Origin: Staphylospora marina
Lineage (GTDB): Bacteria > Bacillota > Bacilli > Thermoactinomycetales > Thermoactinomycetaceae
Reading direction: 5' to 3'
Assembly (NCBI RefSeq): GCF_003856495.1
Contig: NZ_CP034118.1
Coordinates: 972,001 to 1,036,000, forward strand
DNA length: 64,000 bases
The notes under the pieces were generated by a model. It made no database searches, was not told the DNA's origin, and worked only from the letters and a program-made list of their open reading frames with translations. Each line of letters opens with the position of its first letter. Position 1 is the first letter of the stretch. Made by a program: the position numbers and the translations under genes. This document shows, piece after piece, positions 34,913 to 43,384 of the stretch.

Positions 34913-35839
34913 TCATCGAAGCGCTTTGACAATGGTGTTCACGTTGTGTTTGACCATGCCGATATAGGTACCTTCGGGCGTTCCACGTTTGCCCATCGCG
35001 TCGGAAAAGAGTTCTCCCCCGATCGTCACTTCATGATTTCGGGTACGTGCTCCCTGCACCACGGCTTCGAGGGAGCGTTTCGATACGCTGGATTCCACGA
35101 AAACCGCCTTGATTTTCCGGTCAACCAGCAGGTTGACCAGTCGTTGGACGTCCTTGAGACCGTATTCCGAGGCGGTACTGATCCCCTGCAATCCGACCAC
35201 TTCCATGTCGTAGGCCCGACCGAAGTACCCGAATGCGTCATGGGCGGTGACCAACACCCGACGCTCTTTTGGAATGGTCGCCAGTTGTTCCCGGACATAT
35301 CGGTCCAGTTCTTCCAACTCCTTCAAATACTCGGCGGCTTGAGACTCGTAATCGTCTTTGTGGCGGGGATCCGTTTTCACCAACGTCGATTTCACCTGTT
35401 CCACGGCTTTCATCCACAATTTCACGTCAAACCAGACGTGCGGGTCGTATTGGTTGTCGGCCGTTTTCAACAGGAGGTCTTTGTCGATTCCGTCCGTGAC
35501 GGCCACCACCGGCTTTTGTTTTGACATTTTCCCGAAGATCTCAACCATCTTGCCTTCCAGATGCAATCCGTTGTAAAAAACCAGATCCGCATCCGCCAGT
35601 TTTTCCATGTCTCCTTGGGACGCTTTGTAGAAGTGGGGATCCACTCCGGGCCCCATCAACGTGGTGACGCTCACGAGTTTCCCGCCCACATTCTCGACGA
35701 TGTCTCCGATCATGCCGGTTGTCACCGTCACCCGGATCAAACCGTCTTCACGCTTTTTCTCTCCGGTGCATCCCGTCGTCGCCGGAAGCAAAAGAAGCAA
35801 AGTGCACAACAAAATGAAAAAGCGGACTCCCGGTTTCAA
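34913..35839 (-). CDS. mntA: Manganese/zinc ABC transporter substrate-binding lipoprotein
   Basis: 308 residues from TTG 35839 (SD GGGGAGG). Lipoprotein signal ends PATTGC at residue 24. Cluster A-I binding protein: metal ligands are the His in GVDPHFYK, the His in YDPHVWFD, a His in VTAHDAFGYFG and the Asp in GELFSDAMG. A third histidine here, rather than the glutamate of strict Mn binders, matches the TroA-type site, so zinc may also be carried. First gene of the operon, preceded by a good promoter. Confidence 0.9.
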   Translation of the reverse strand: MKPGVRFFILLCTLLLLLPATTGCTGEKKREDGLIRVTVTTGMIGDIVENVGGKLVSVTTLMGPGVDPHFYKASQGDMEKLADADLVFYNGLHLEGKMVEIFGKMSKQKPVVAVTDGIDKDLLLKTADNQYDPHVWFDVKLWMKAVEQVKSTLVKTDPRHKDDYESQAAEYLKELEELDRYVREQLATIPKERRVLVTAHDAFGYFGRAYDMEVVGLQGISTASEYGLKDVQRLVNLLVDRKIKAVFVESSVSKRSLEAVVQGARTRNHEVTIGGELFSDAMGKRGTPEGTYIGMVKHNVNTIVKALR

Positions 35840-36227
35840 CGCGTTTCATCCTCCCCGATCAGGCGCAGGTTCCGCTTCTGCGTCGTTGTGATCGAAATTG
35901 CCAGTGTCCACAGTTTGTGGCTTTGGGACATCTTTTTTGTTTAAGCCACATAAGTTGGTCTAGTGCAAAACTCGACTATCACCATTGTATCTATGGGTTT
36001 TTTTGGTTGTCAACAATAAATGTTCATTATTCGGCAACAATATTCTTCCGAAGAGATGAAGCAGGTCCCTGTCGGTCATATCAGGTTGAATCCGCCATAC
36101 AATGGTGGAGAATGGAAAGGCGGCGGCCGGGGCTTCCAAATGTCGTCCCGATTTCGCGGGGATTTCATCGGGGATGAGGCCGGAGGGTTGCCGCGTGCCG
36201 GAAACCTTGCAAAGGGAGAGGTCGAAA
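35840..36227. other. 388-base intergenic region between mntA and a small orphan gene
   Basis: AT-rich over 35930-36060, holding the mntA promoter and a 5' leader of about 140 bases. The part from 36060 to 36227 is GC-rich with a CCCGAT/ATCGGG hairpin. I see no open frame with an SD on either strand and no recognisable MntR or Zur box. Confidence 0.6.
35984..36013 (-). promoter_or_regulatory. Promoter of mntABCD
   Basis: On the minus strand TTGACA (36013-36008), 18-base spacer, TACAAT (35989-35984). Confidence 0.75.
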
Positions 36228-36398
36228 GTGGGAGTGTTTCAAAATTTTCAAGTGGAAAAAGCGCTTCGGGAAGTGTTGGAGATCCGGAAGGGGAAGGGGA
36301 CATGGGAGGACTGGGAAAAACGTTGGCCGAACGAAGTGAAAGAGAAGGCCAACAAGGAAATGAAAATCTTCGATTTGCTCGGATGGATCAAGCGATAA
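36228..36398 (+). CDS. Small highly charged protein of unknown function (56 aa)
   Basis: 56 residues from GTG 36228, with AAAGGGAGAGG at good spacing; the frame stays open upstream but without an SD. The product is helical and highly charged, with EIRKGKGTWEDWEKRWPNEV and a C-terminus FDLLGWIKR. A strong terminator follows at once, which supports a real transcription unit. I do not recognise the family. Confidence 0.6.
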   Translation: MGVFQNFQVEKALREVLEIRKGKGTWEDWEKRWPNEVKEKANKEMKIFDLLGWIKR

Positions 36399-36411
36399 CA
36401 AGAGTGAAAAA

Positions 36412-36456
36412 ACAGTCGGAAGGCGGGAAGCCGACTCCGCCCTCCGACTGTTTTTC
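36412..36456. terminator. Bidirectional terminator between the 56-aa gene and the EamA gene
   Basis: ACAGTCGGAAGGCGG (36412-36426) pairs with CCGCCCTCCGACTGT (36437-36451) with one mismatch; T run after, A run before. It ends at the stop codon of the convergent EamA gene. Confidence 0.85.
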
Positions 36457-37375
36457 ATTCCGGTTGATGTCTTTTTCTTCCCCAGGGAAAGCGAACGGCG
36501 GGAAGTTCGGACAACAACATGCCGCCGAAAATCAGCAGGCATCCGGCGAGAGCCCGGCCCGTCAAGGTCACGCCCAGCCAGACGTAATCGGCCAATGCCG
36601 CGAAAACCGGCTCCAATGAAAAGATCAGGGCCACCCTGGCCGGGCTGGTGTATTTTTGGACGTGGGTTTGCGCAATGAATGCCAACACGGTTGCAAACAC
36701 CGAGGTGACGAGCAATGCCGACCATACGGACGGATCCAGCAGGATTTCCGGGCGGAGCGCCTGTTTCCACGGTTCCGTCAGGAGGGAGCAGACGCCGCTC
36801 AATACGGCCACGGTCAGAAGCTGGAAGCCCACAAGATGAAGAAGGGAACAGCGCCCGGAGAATTGCCCGGTGTAAATGATTTGAAAAGCGAAAAAGACGG
36901 AGCACAGAAAGGCGAGCACATCTCCGATGTTGACCGAGCCGAAATCGGCGAATGCCAGCAGGTACAGTCCGATCAGGGCACACAGTGCACCGGTCGCGGC
37001 CTGCAGGCTGATCCGGCTTTTGGTGACAAAATAGGCGAAGATCGGCACGAGCGCCACCGACACCCCTGTCAGAAAACCGGATTTTCCCGAAGTGGTGTAC
37101 AGCAGGCTGAACGTTTGAAAGGCGTATCCTCCGAACAACAGAATGCCGAGAATCACGCCGTATCGCAATTCCCGTCCGAAATTTTCCCGCGAATCCCCGT
37201 TGACGCGCACCAGACGCATGTACAGGAAGATCAGCAGGGCGGACGAACCGAACCGGATGGTGAGAAACAAAAACGGGGGCAGACTTTGGATTGCGTCTTG
37301 CACCATGATGAAGGTAACGCCCCACACGAAAGCAATCAGGGTGAGTGCCAAGTCGGCCAGCCGGCGTTTCGTCAT
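36455..37375 (-). CDS. EamA/DMT-family transporter
   Basis: 306 residues with ten predicted transmembrane helices in two EamA repeats (about 10-140 and 150-290), each ending with the family Pro/Glu-rich segment: SVALVPIFAYF and FSLEPVFAAL. The N-terminus FVWGVTFIMVQDAI is typical. Members export or import amino acids, sugars or drugs; the substrate is not predictable. A 281-base AT-rich gap separates it from the divergent methyltransferase gene. Confidence 0.9.
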   Translation of the reverse strand: MTKRRLADLALTLIAFVWGVTFIMVQDAIQSLPPFLFLTIRFGSSALLIFLYMRLVRVNGDSRENFGRELRYGVILGILLFGGYAFQTFSLLYTTSGKSGFLTGVSVALVPIFAYFVTKSRISLQAATGALCALIGLYLLAFADFGSVNIGDVLAFLCSVFFAFQIIYTGQFSGRCSLLHLVGFQLLTVAVLSGVCSLLTEPWKQALRPEILLDPSVWSALLVTSVFATVLAFIAQTHVQKYTSPARVALIFSLEPVFAALADYVWLGVTLTGRALAGCLLIFGGMLLSELPAVRFPWGRKRHQPE

Positions 37376-37564
37376 GAGATTCTTCCTTTCTTTGACGTTC
37401 TGAGCATTTTGATCGGGCGGACGAAACCCTTCAAAAAGTCACGCAACCGGCGATTCAACAGCCATATTTTCAGAATGCGATGAAACAAACCCGTGCGGCA
37501 ACAGAAAAAATAAGGAAAAGAAAAAACTTGCAAACAGAAAAAGAAAGAAAATTTACGCAGAGAA

Positions 37565-37593
37565 GTGACGGGAGGGGCGGAACATCGTATACT
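37565..37593 (+). promoter_or_regulatory. Promoter of the PmtA-like methyltransferase
   Basis: GTGACG (37565-37570), 17-base spacer, TATACT (37588-37593). The -10 is strong, the -35 moderate. Confidence 0.5.
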
Positions 37594-37656
37594 ATTGTTG
37601 ATAAAATCGACCTGATTAGTGTGTTTTGAATTTGGGGCGAACAGGTGGGGTGCACG

Positions 37657-38226
37657 GTGGATCTGTTGCCGCATGCCGTACAGGAAAGAATCCGTTTTTT
37701 TGTATCGTTTCTCCGTTCTCCGCTCAGCGTGGGAAGCATCACGCCCAGTTCGGAATTTCTGGCCAGGGAAATGGTGAAATGTGTTCCGTGGGATCAAGTG
37801 TCGCTCATCGTGGAGCTGGGAGCGGGAACCGGTGTGTTCACCCGCCACATCCATGAAAAAAAATCCCCGGATGCGATCGCGGTGATCTATGAACGGGACG
37901 ATGTTCTTCGGGCGGAATTGATGAAAAAGTTCCCGGGGCTGGGATATCGGGACGACGCCATGAATCTTGAACACGACCTTCTGTTGACGGAAGCGGGTGC
38001 CGCCGACGTGATTTTGTCGGGATTGCCGTTTGCCGCGTTTCCTCCGGACCGGAGGGATCGAATGTTGGATGCGGTGCACCGCAGTCTCAAGCCGGGCGGG
38101 TTGTTCGTGATGTTTCAGTATTCACCGCAAATGCTGGGACAGCTCAGAAAACGGTTCAGTCGGATGGAAGTGTCATTGGTTTTCTCCAATCTCCCGCCGG
38201 CCATCGTTTATACGTGTTTCAAATGA
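37657..38226 (+). CDS. SAM-dependent methyltransferase (phospholipid N-methyltransferase-like)
   Basis: 189 residues from GTG 37657 (AGGTGGGG seven bases upstream; GTG 37645 lies too close). Motif I is VELGAGTGVFTRHI, and the start RFFVSFLRSPLSVGSITPSSEFLA is characteristic of PmtA-like/rRNA dimethylase-related enzymes. DVILSGLPFAAFP takes the place of the NPPY-type motif. It could methylate phosphatidylethanolamine, or another substrate; membrane phospholipid is the usual inference for this clade. Confidence 0.8.
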   Translation: MDLLPHAVQERIRFFVSFLRSPLSVGSITPSSEFLAREMVKCVPWDQVSLIVELGAGTGVFTRHIHEKKSPDAIAVIYERDDVLRAELMKKFPGLGYRDDAMNLEHDLLLTEAGAADVILSGLPFAAFPPDRRDRMLDAVHRSLKPGGLFVMFQYSPQMLGQLRKRFSRMEVSLVFSNLPPAIVYTCFK

Positions 38227-38377
38227 CGGCGCTTGCAAACGGATCCCTTCCGACGGCCGCGTTTCGACATCGGCAAGTGCAGGAATGTGAAATTACTTCT
38301 TTTGTCAAAAATCTCTCCTCCCGATCTTCTGGGGGAATCCGGTCGAATATGATAGAATCATAGGGGAAAACCGCAAT

Positions 38378-38436
38378 GAAATCCCGGAATCGACAACGTT
38401 TCGTCGATTTTGGAGGCGCGGGATTTCTCTTTTTTT
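38378..38436 (+). terminator. Terminator-like hairpin just upstream of the deacetylase gene
   Basis: GAAATCCCG and GAATCGAC (38378-38394) pair with GTCGATTT and CGGGATTTC (38403-38427), followed by CTCTTTTTTT. It lies between a TATGAT (38349) and the start codon, so it could be an attenuator; alternatively it is a distant terminator for the methyltransferase gene, 150 bases upstream. Confidence 0.6.
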
Positions 38437-38448
38437 GGAGTGAGACTC

Positions 38449-39345
38449 ATGACCGGAGTCGTCAGAGTGACATGTTGTGCACTCGCTTTTTTTGTTTTTT
38501 TGGGAGGTTGTGTGCCGGAAAGCACGGATTCGGGGATCCGCCCGGAACAGAAAGAGAAGGCTCAGGCGCCATCCGGCGGGCCGGACAAGGAGGAAGTGAA
38601 GCGGCAGATCCAGCCGAAAGCCCCGGCAGATCACGGTGACCAAAAGAAAGGGAAAGTTGAACCGCCAGAGCAGAAAAAAGAGACCAAACCCGTGATGAAA
38701 CCTTCCTCCCAAAAGCCGGCGAAGGCGCCGGCCGTCATCTACAAAGGTTCCGGGGACGCCAAACGGGTGGCACTCACCTTTGACGACGGCCCCGACCGTC
38801 ATTTCACGTTGCAGATCCTGGAGATCCTGGAGAAGGAGCGCGTTCCGGCCACATTTTTCGTGGTGGGGCAACTCGCCGAAAAACATCCGGACATCTTGCG
38901 GGAAATCGACCGAAGGGGTCATGTGATCGGGAACCATTCATTCAGCCATCCGGTGATGACCCGGTTGTCTTCGGCGTCAGCCACCCGCCAGGTGGAGGAA
39001 ACGAACCGCATCATCCGTGACGCCACCGGGAAGTCCCCCCGACTGTTCCGACCTCCTTACGGAGCGGTCAACAAACCGTTGATCCGGCAGGTGTCCGACC
39101 AAGGATTCCACATCATTCAGTGGAGTGTGGATACTCGGGATTGGGCCGGTCCTTCGTCGAAAAAGATCGTACATACCGTCAAACAACAGGTGGGACCGGG
39201 CGGCATCATTCTCCAACACAGTGCGGGCGGACCGCAGCTCAAGGAAACCGTGAAAGCTCTTCCGGTCATCATCCGTCATCTGAAGCAGGAAGGGTATGAA
39301 TTTGTCACCGTGGATCAGTTGATCGGCATTCCGGCGTATCACTGA
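38449..39345 (+). CDS. Polysaccharide deacetylase lipoprotein (NodB family)
   Basis: 298 residues from ATG 38449 (SD GGAGTGA). Lipoprotein signal ends FLGGC (residue 22), then a Lys/Glu/Pro-rich linker to about 100, then the NodB domain: motif 1 TFDDGPD, motif 2 HSFSHP, motif 3 RPPYG, motif 4 DTRDWAG and motif 5 ILQHSAG. It is anchored outside and should remove N-acetyl groups from peptidoglycan or another glycan. It may be a PdaA/PdaB-like sporulation enzyme; the sequence does not decide. Confidence 0.9.
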   Translation: MTGVVRVTCCALAFFVFLGGCVPESTDSGIRPEQKEKAQAPSGGPDKEEVKRQIQPKAPADHGDQKKGKVEPPEQKKETKPVMKPSSQKPAKAPAVIYKGSGDAKRVALTFDDGPDRHFTLQILEILEKERVPATFFVVGQLAEKHPDILREIDRRGHVIGNHSFSHPVMTRLSSASATRQVEETNRIIRDATGKSPRLFRPPYGAVNKPLIRQVSDQGFHIIQWSVDTRDWAGPSSKKIVHTVKQQVGPGGIILQHSAGGPQLKETVKALPVIIRHLKQEGYEFVTVDQLIGIPAYH

Positions 39346-39384
39346 ACACCCCGAACACCGGAAAACATGCCGACAGCGAGTTTT

Positions 39385-39413
39385 GTTCCCGCCAATGCGG
39401 GAAATTTTTTTTT
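39385..39413 (+). terminator. Rho-independent terminator after the deacetylase gene
   Basis: TTCCCGC (39386-39392), CAAT loop, GCGGGAA (39397-39403), then nine T residues. Confidence 0.88.
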
Positions 39414-39505
39414 GCGTTTTGACCCATTTCGGGAGAAAATGACAAAAGGGGGAGTGACCGTGGCAGATTGACTTCCGGTTCAAATCCAAATTTTTCGGGA
39501 AAAGG

Positions 39506-40393
39506 GTGAGGACTATAGAAATCGCGAAGGAATATCACAAAACGTTGTCGGTTCCCGCTTTCTTGAAACGGACTCTGTTGATTTTCACCGGTGCGGTGCT
39601 TGCGGCCGTGGGCATTGAGCTCTTCTTGGTGCCGAACACCATCATCGATGGCGGAATTGTGGGGATCTCCATCATCCTTTCTCACCTCACCGGAATCAAA
39701 CTGGGATTGTTCCTGTTCCTTTTGAACGTGCCGTTTTTCCTGTTCGGTTACAAGCAAATCGGCAAAACGTTCGCATTGTCGACGTTGTTCGGTGTTGCCG
39801 TCATGTCCGCGGCGACCTATTTCTTCGGGGAATTGGGTCATGTGGTGACTCGCGATTTGCTCCTGGCTGCCGTGTTCGGCGGAATCGTTCTGGGAGTGGG
39901 GGTCGGCATGGTGATCCGCTTCGGAGGGTCGCTGGACGGTACCGAGGTGCTGGCCATTTACATCAGCAAGCGGTTTCCGTTCTCCGTCGGCCAGGTCGTC
40001 ATGTTTTTCAATCTGTTCATCCTCGGCAGCGCCGGTTTTGTCTTCGACTGGAATCGCGCCATGTATTCGCTGATCGCCTATTTCGTGGCGTTCAAAATGA
40101 TTGACATCACCATCGAAGGTTTTGATGAAACGCGCTCCGTCTGGATCATCAGTGACAAACCGTCGGAAATCGGGCAAGCGCTTCTTTATCGCCTCGGACG
40201 GGGAGTCACCTATTTGAACGGGGAAGGCGGGTACACGGGAGATGACAAAAAAGTGATCTTCTGCGTGGTCACCCGTCTGGAAGAGGCCAAACTTCGCACG
40301 ATCGTCGAGGAGATCGATCCGGATGCGTTTCTGGCGATCGGTCACGTCCACGATGTGAGAGGCGGCAGGTTCAAGAAGAAGGACATTCATTGA
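39506..40393 (+). CDS. YitT family membrane protein (DUF161/DUF2179)
   Basis: 295 residues from GTG 39506. Five transmembrane helices occupy about 20-185, starting GAVLAAVGIELFLVPN, then FGGSLDGTEVLAIYISKR. A C-terminal DUF2179 domain (about 215-285, beginning KPSEIGQALLYRLGRGVTYLNGEGGYTG) is soluble and resembles PII-like or ACT folds. Members are abundant in Bacilli; function is unknown, possibly transport. Confidence 0.9.
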   Translation: MRTIEIAKEYHKTLSVPAFLKRTLLIFTGAVLAAVGIELFLVPNTIIDGGIVGISIILSHLTGIKLGLFLFLLNVPFFLFGYKQIGKTFALSTLFGVAVMSAATYFFGELGHVVTRDLLLAAVFGGIVLGVGVGMVIRFGGSLDGTEVLAIYISKRFPFSVGQVVMFFNLFILGSAGFVFDWNRAMYSLIAYFVAFKMIDITIEGFDETRSVWIISDKPSEIGQALLYRLGRGVTYLNGEGGYTGDDKKVIFCVVTRLEEAKLRTIVEEIDPDAFLAIGHVHDVRGGRFKKKDIH

Positions 40394-40472
40394 TGTGAAC
40401 GGCTGATTCCGTCATCCGGCCGTCATCAGATTTCCTTTCTGCGGAAATACACGGGCAAGGGAAGTGAAGATT

Positions 40473-40853
40473 TTGAGCGAGGCCAGGCAATCCGTACCGG
40501 AAAAGGCGGGAAAGAAATCGAAGCCGATCAGTCGGAGCAGGGCATGGGCGTACGTTTGGATCGGGGGCGCCCTGGAAATTGTGTGGGCGTCAGGATTCAA
40601 ATACGAAGCGGTTCCGGGATGGTTGGTCATCATCTCGCTGCTGGTCAGTTTTGATCTGATCATCAAGGCAACCAAAGTGATTCCGGTGGGGACCACGTAC
40701 GCCGTGTTCACCGCGATCGGAACCGTGGGAACCGTTGTGGTCGATGCCATCTTTGCCGACAACTTCACTTTGATCAAAGGATTCCTTGTTCTGTTGCTGC
40801 TGCTGTTTGTGATCGGATTGAAACGGACCGGCGATGAGGGGGGACGCAACTGA
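40473..40853 (+). CDS. SMR family transporter subunit (YkkC/YvdR-like)
   Basis: 126 residues from TTG 40473 (AAGGGAAG at proper spacing; GTG 40464 is too close to it). Four transmembrane helices after an unusual basic N-terminus. The conserved glutamate is in GGALEIVWASGFKY. SMR pairs in Bacilli export guanidinium or quaternary ammonium compounds. The stop overlaps the start of the second subunit gene. Confidence 0.88.
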   Translation: MSEARQSVPEKAGKKSKPISRSRAWAYVWIGGALEIVWASGFKYEAVPGWLVIISLLVSFDLIIKATKVIPVGTTYAVFTAIGTVGTVVVDAIFADNFTLIKGFLVLLLLLFVIGLKRTGDEGGRN

Positions 40854-41167
40854 TGGACTGGTGGCTGCTTGTCATGGCCGGTTTGATGGAAGTGGTCGGA
40901 GTCATCGGGATCAAACGGGTTTCCGAGAAGGACAATCTGTTCAACAACATTCTCGTGATCGGAGCATTCATCATCAGCTTCCAGCTGCTTCTCGCGGCGA
41001 TGAAAACGATCTCCCTTTCCACCGCATATGCCGTTTGGACCGGGATCGGAACGGTCGGCGGTGCCGTTGTGGGAATGCTCTTCTTCAAGGAATCCAAAAA
41101 CCCGGTTCGGCTGCTGTGCATCGCGGGCATCATCGGTTGCGTGATCGCCTTGAAAATGACGGAGTGA
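40853..41167 (+). CDS. SMR family transporter subunit (YkkD/YvdS-like)
   Basis: 104 residues from ATG 40853, overlapping the first subunit by one base. The key glutamate is in LLVMAGLMEVVGVIGIKR and the family motif is STAYAVWTGIGTVGG. With the upstream gene it should form an antiparallel heterodimer. I see no ykkC-type guanidine riboswitch in the 80 bases before the pair. Confidence 0.9.
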   Translation: MDWWLLVMAGLMEVVGVIGIKRVSEKDNLFNNILVIGAFIISFQLLLAAMKTISLSTAYAVWTGIGTVGGAVVGMLFFKESKNPVRLLCIAGIIGCVIALKMTE

Positions 41168-41197
41168 CACCGTCTCTTGAGGAGAGGGAGTGGAGTC

Positions 41198-42127
41198 ATG
41201 AATCATTCGTCCGCTTCCGGAGTTCATGGAACTCATCTGTTTCTGGTGCTGACCTCCCTGTTCTGGGGAAGTGCGTTTGTGGGATCCAAATTGACCGTGA
41301 CGGACGTTCCGCCGTCCGTGTCCGCCTTCATTCGCTTCGGATTGGCTGCCGTCATCATGCTCGGATGCTTGCTTGTGCGCCGGAAGCCGAGGCAACTGTT
41401 CACCGGCGTTCCCTGGGGGCGTCTGGTTCTGCTCGGTTTCATCGGCGTGGCCGTTTACAATCTTCTCTTCTTCCAAGGATTGAAATGGTCTCCCGCTTCC
41501 CACGGAAGCATGATTGTCCCGACACTCAGCCCGGTGTTCACGTTTTTGCTGGGATCGCTGTGGTTGAACAAGCGGCCGGATCGCCGCCAAATGTTCGGAT
41601 TGTTCGTTGCGCTGTCCGGGTCGGCGGTGTTTTTCGCGGTTGTCCTTTCAGGGGAAGCCGCCGGGGGAGACACCCTGACGGGAGACCTCTGTTTTCTGGC
41701 GGCTGCCGTCTGCTTCGCCTTTTACACGCTGTACGGCAATCGGGTGATGGAAATCCTTCATCCGTTTTCCGCCACGGCTCTCTCCCTGCTTGCCGGCAGC
41801 GTGTTTATGGGCATTGCCGCCTTGCCGGATTTCCTGAATGTCGACTGGAGAGAAATTCGGCCCTCTTACTGGTGGATGCAATCGTATCTGGCCGTTTTTC
41901 CCACCGTCCTTGCGTTCTGGTTCTGGTACCGGGGCGTGCAATTTCTCGGATCGGCCCGCACGGTGGTGTTTCTCTATCTCGTTCCGGTGGTGGGCACAAT
42001 GATGGCCGCAGGAGTGCTGCATGAGCGGATTTCGCCGTGGCAATGGGTCGGCGGAGCCCTGATGTTGACCGGAGTGTGGCTGGTCAATCGGGAGAAGAAC
42101 AAGGAGACCGGTGCCGAATCCTATTGA
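41198..42127 (+). CDS. EamA/DMT-family transporter
   Basis: 309 residues from ATG 41198 (SD GAGGAGAGGG). Ten transmembrane helices in two EamA repeats, with LFWGSAFVGSKL at the start, and VPTLSPVFTFLLGSLWL and LVPVVGTMMAAGVL at the ends of the repeats. 30 bases after the SMR pair and probably co-transcribed, so the three may form an efflux operon. Substrate unknown. Confidence 0.9.
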   Translation: MNHSSASGVHGTHLFLVLTSLFWGSAFVGSKLTVTDVPPSVSAFIRFGLAAVIMLGCLLVRRKPRQLFTGVPWGRLVLLGFIGVAVYNLLFFQGLKWSPASHGSMIVPTLSPVFTFLLGSLWLNKRPDRRQMFGLFVALSGSAVFFAVVLSGEAAGGDTLTGDLCFLAAAVCFAFYTLYGNRVMEILHPFSATALSLLAGSVFMGIAALPDFLNVDWREIRPSYWWMQSYLAVFPTVLAFWFWYRGVQFLGSARTVVFLYLVPVVGTMMAAGVLHERISPWQWVGGALMLTGVWLVNREKNKETGAESY

Positions 42128-42177
42128 TGGCTTCTTGCCACGTTGCGGCACTTCACGGGGTACCCATCCGCATTTTG

Positions 42178-42186
42178 TGATATAAT
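42178..42186 (+). promoter_or_regulatory. Extended -10 promoter of ruvC
   Basis: TGA followed by TATAAT (42181-42186); no convincing -35. Confidence 0.5.
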
Positions 42187-42245
42187 GGAACACGCAGGAA
42201 TGCATGTTCGCAAAAGCGATGATCACACAGAGAGGAGACCGGATC

Positions 42246-42749
42246 GTGCGGGTCATGGGAATCGACCCCGGCATCGCCATCGTGGGATTCGGGGTGGTGG
42301 ACCGGGAGGGAAACCGGCTGAAAGCGGTGGAGTACGGCAGCATACAGACGGAGGCCGGACTTCCCGTACCGGTGCGTCTCCGGCAAATTCATGAAGCGTG
42401 CCGAACGTTGTTCGCGCTCCACCGCCCGGATGTGGTGGCGGTGGAGCAATTGTTTTTTCAGCGGAACGTGACGACGGCGTTCACCGTCGGGCAGGCGCGC
42501 GGAGTGATTTTGCTTGCGGCGGAACAGGAGGGAATTCCGGTGACCGAGTACACCCCGATGCAGGTGAAAATGGCCGTGACCGGATACGGTCAGGCGCAGA
42601 AAAAGCAAGTGCAGGAGATGGTGCGGATCCTTCTGGCACTTCCCGGGATTCCCAAACCGGATGACGTGGCGGATGCGTTGGCGGTGGCGATCTGCGAAGC
42701 GCATTCGGCGGGAGTGCGGGACCATGCCGCGCGGAAGGGAGGTTCATGA
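42246..42749 (+). CDS. ruvC: Holliday junction resolvase RuvC
   Basis: 167 residues from GTG 42246 (SD GAGAGGAG). Catalytic acids: Asp in VMGIDPGIAIVG, Glu in VVAVEQLFF and the Asp pair in KPDDVADALAVAI. RuvC cuts Holliday junctions moved by RuvAB. B. subtilis lacks ruvC and uses RecU, so its presence here at the head of ruvAB is a difference from that model. Its stop overlaps the ruvA start. Confidence 0.95.
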   Translation: MRVMGIDPGIAIVGFGVVDREGNRLKAVEYGSIQTEAGLPVPVRLRQIHEACRTLFALHRPDVVAVEQLFFQRNVTTAFTVGQARGVILLAAEQEGIPVTEYTPMQVKMAVTGYGQAQKKQVQEMVRILLALPGIPKPDDVADALAVAICEAHSAGVRDHAARKGGS

Positions 42750-43372
42750 TGATCGATTTTGTCCGGGGAACCGTGGTGTATCATGAATCGGACAGCGTGG
42801 CGGTGGATGTCGGCGGCACCGGGTACCGTGTGTTCGTGACGAATCCCGTTCAATGGGAGGAAGGACGGGAAGTGATGCTCTACACCCACCACGTGGTGCG
42901 GGAGGATGCGCAACTCCTGTTCGGTTTTGCCTCGAGACGGGAGCGGGATTTGTTCCGGGTGCTGCTGGAAGTCTCCGGAGTGGGCCCGAAGGCGGCCATC
43001 GGCATGCTGACGGTCTGCGCGCCGGCAGATCTGGTTCGGGCCATCGAGTTTGAAGACATGAAAACACTCACCCGTCTGCCGGGAGTCGGAAAAAAAACGG
43101 CTCAGCGATTGGTGTTGGAGCTGAAGGACAAGCTGAAAAAGGCCGGTTTTGTCTCGGCATCCATGCGTGACGATGGGACCGGCTCGCGTGCGGAATCGGT
43201 CGGGACGGATGCTCCCGGGATCGCCGACGTCATTGCCGCTCTTTCGGCGCTTGGCTATAATGAGGAAGAAGCCGGGGAAGCGGCGCGCCTCGCCCTTGAA
43301 ACGGGCGGAGGAGAATCGCTTTCCCTGGAAGAGTGGATTCGCAGGGCTCTTCAGCAATCGCTCCGGAAATAG
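42749..43372 (+). CDS. ruvA: Holliday junction branch migration protein RuvA
   Basis: 207 residues from ATG 42749 (GGGAGG six bases upstream; ATG 42746 is an alternative). Domain I is the OB fold starting MIDFVRGTVVY; domain II has helix-hairpin-helix motifs LEVSGVGPKAAIGML and LTRLPGVGKKTAQRLVLELKD; domain III (about 160-207) contacts RuvB. Confidence 0.96.
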   Translation: MIDFVRGTVVYHESDSVAVDVGGTGYRVFVTNPVQWEEGREVMLYTHHVVREDAQLLFGFASRRERDLFRVLLEVSGVGPKAAIGMLTVCAPADLVRAIEFEDMKTLTRLPGVGKKTAQRLVLELKDKLKKAGFVSASMRDDGTGSRAESVGTDAPGIADVIAALSALGYNEEEAGEAARLALETGGGESLSLEEWIRRALQQSLRK

Positions 43373-43384
43373 GGAGGGTGGGAC

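Noticed and set aside
40394-40472. Possible ykkC or mini-ykkC guanidine riboswitch before the SMR pair
   Set aside because: None of the conserved guanidine-riboswitch sequences could be recognised; only a small GATTTCC/GGAAAT pairing is visible.
40834-42024. 396-residue plus-strand open frame overlapping the second SMR gene and the EamA gene
   Set aside because: It is in a shifted frame of the same strand and lacks hydrophobic segments, while the transporters in the other frames are unmistakable.
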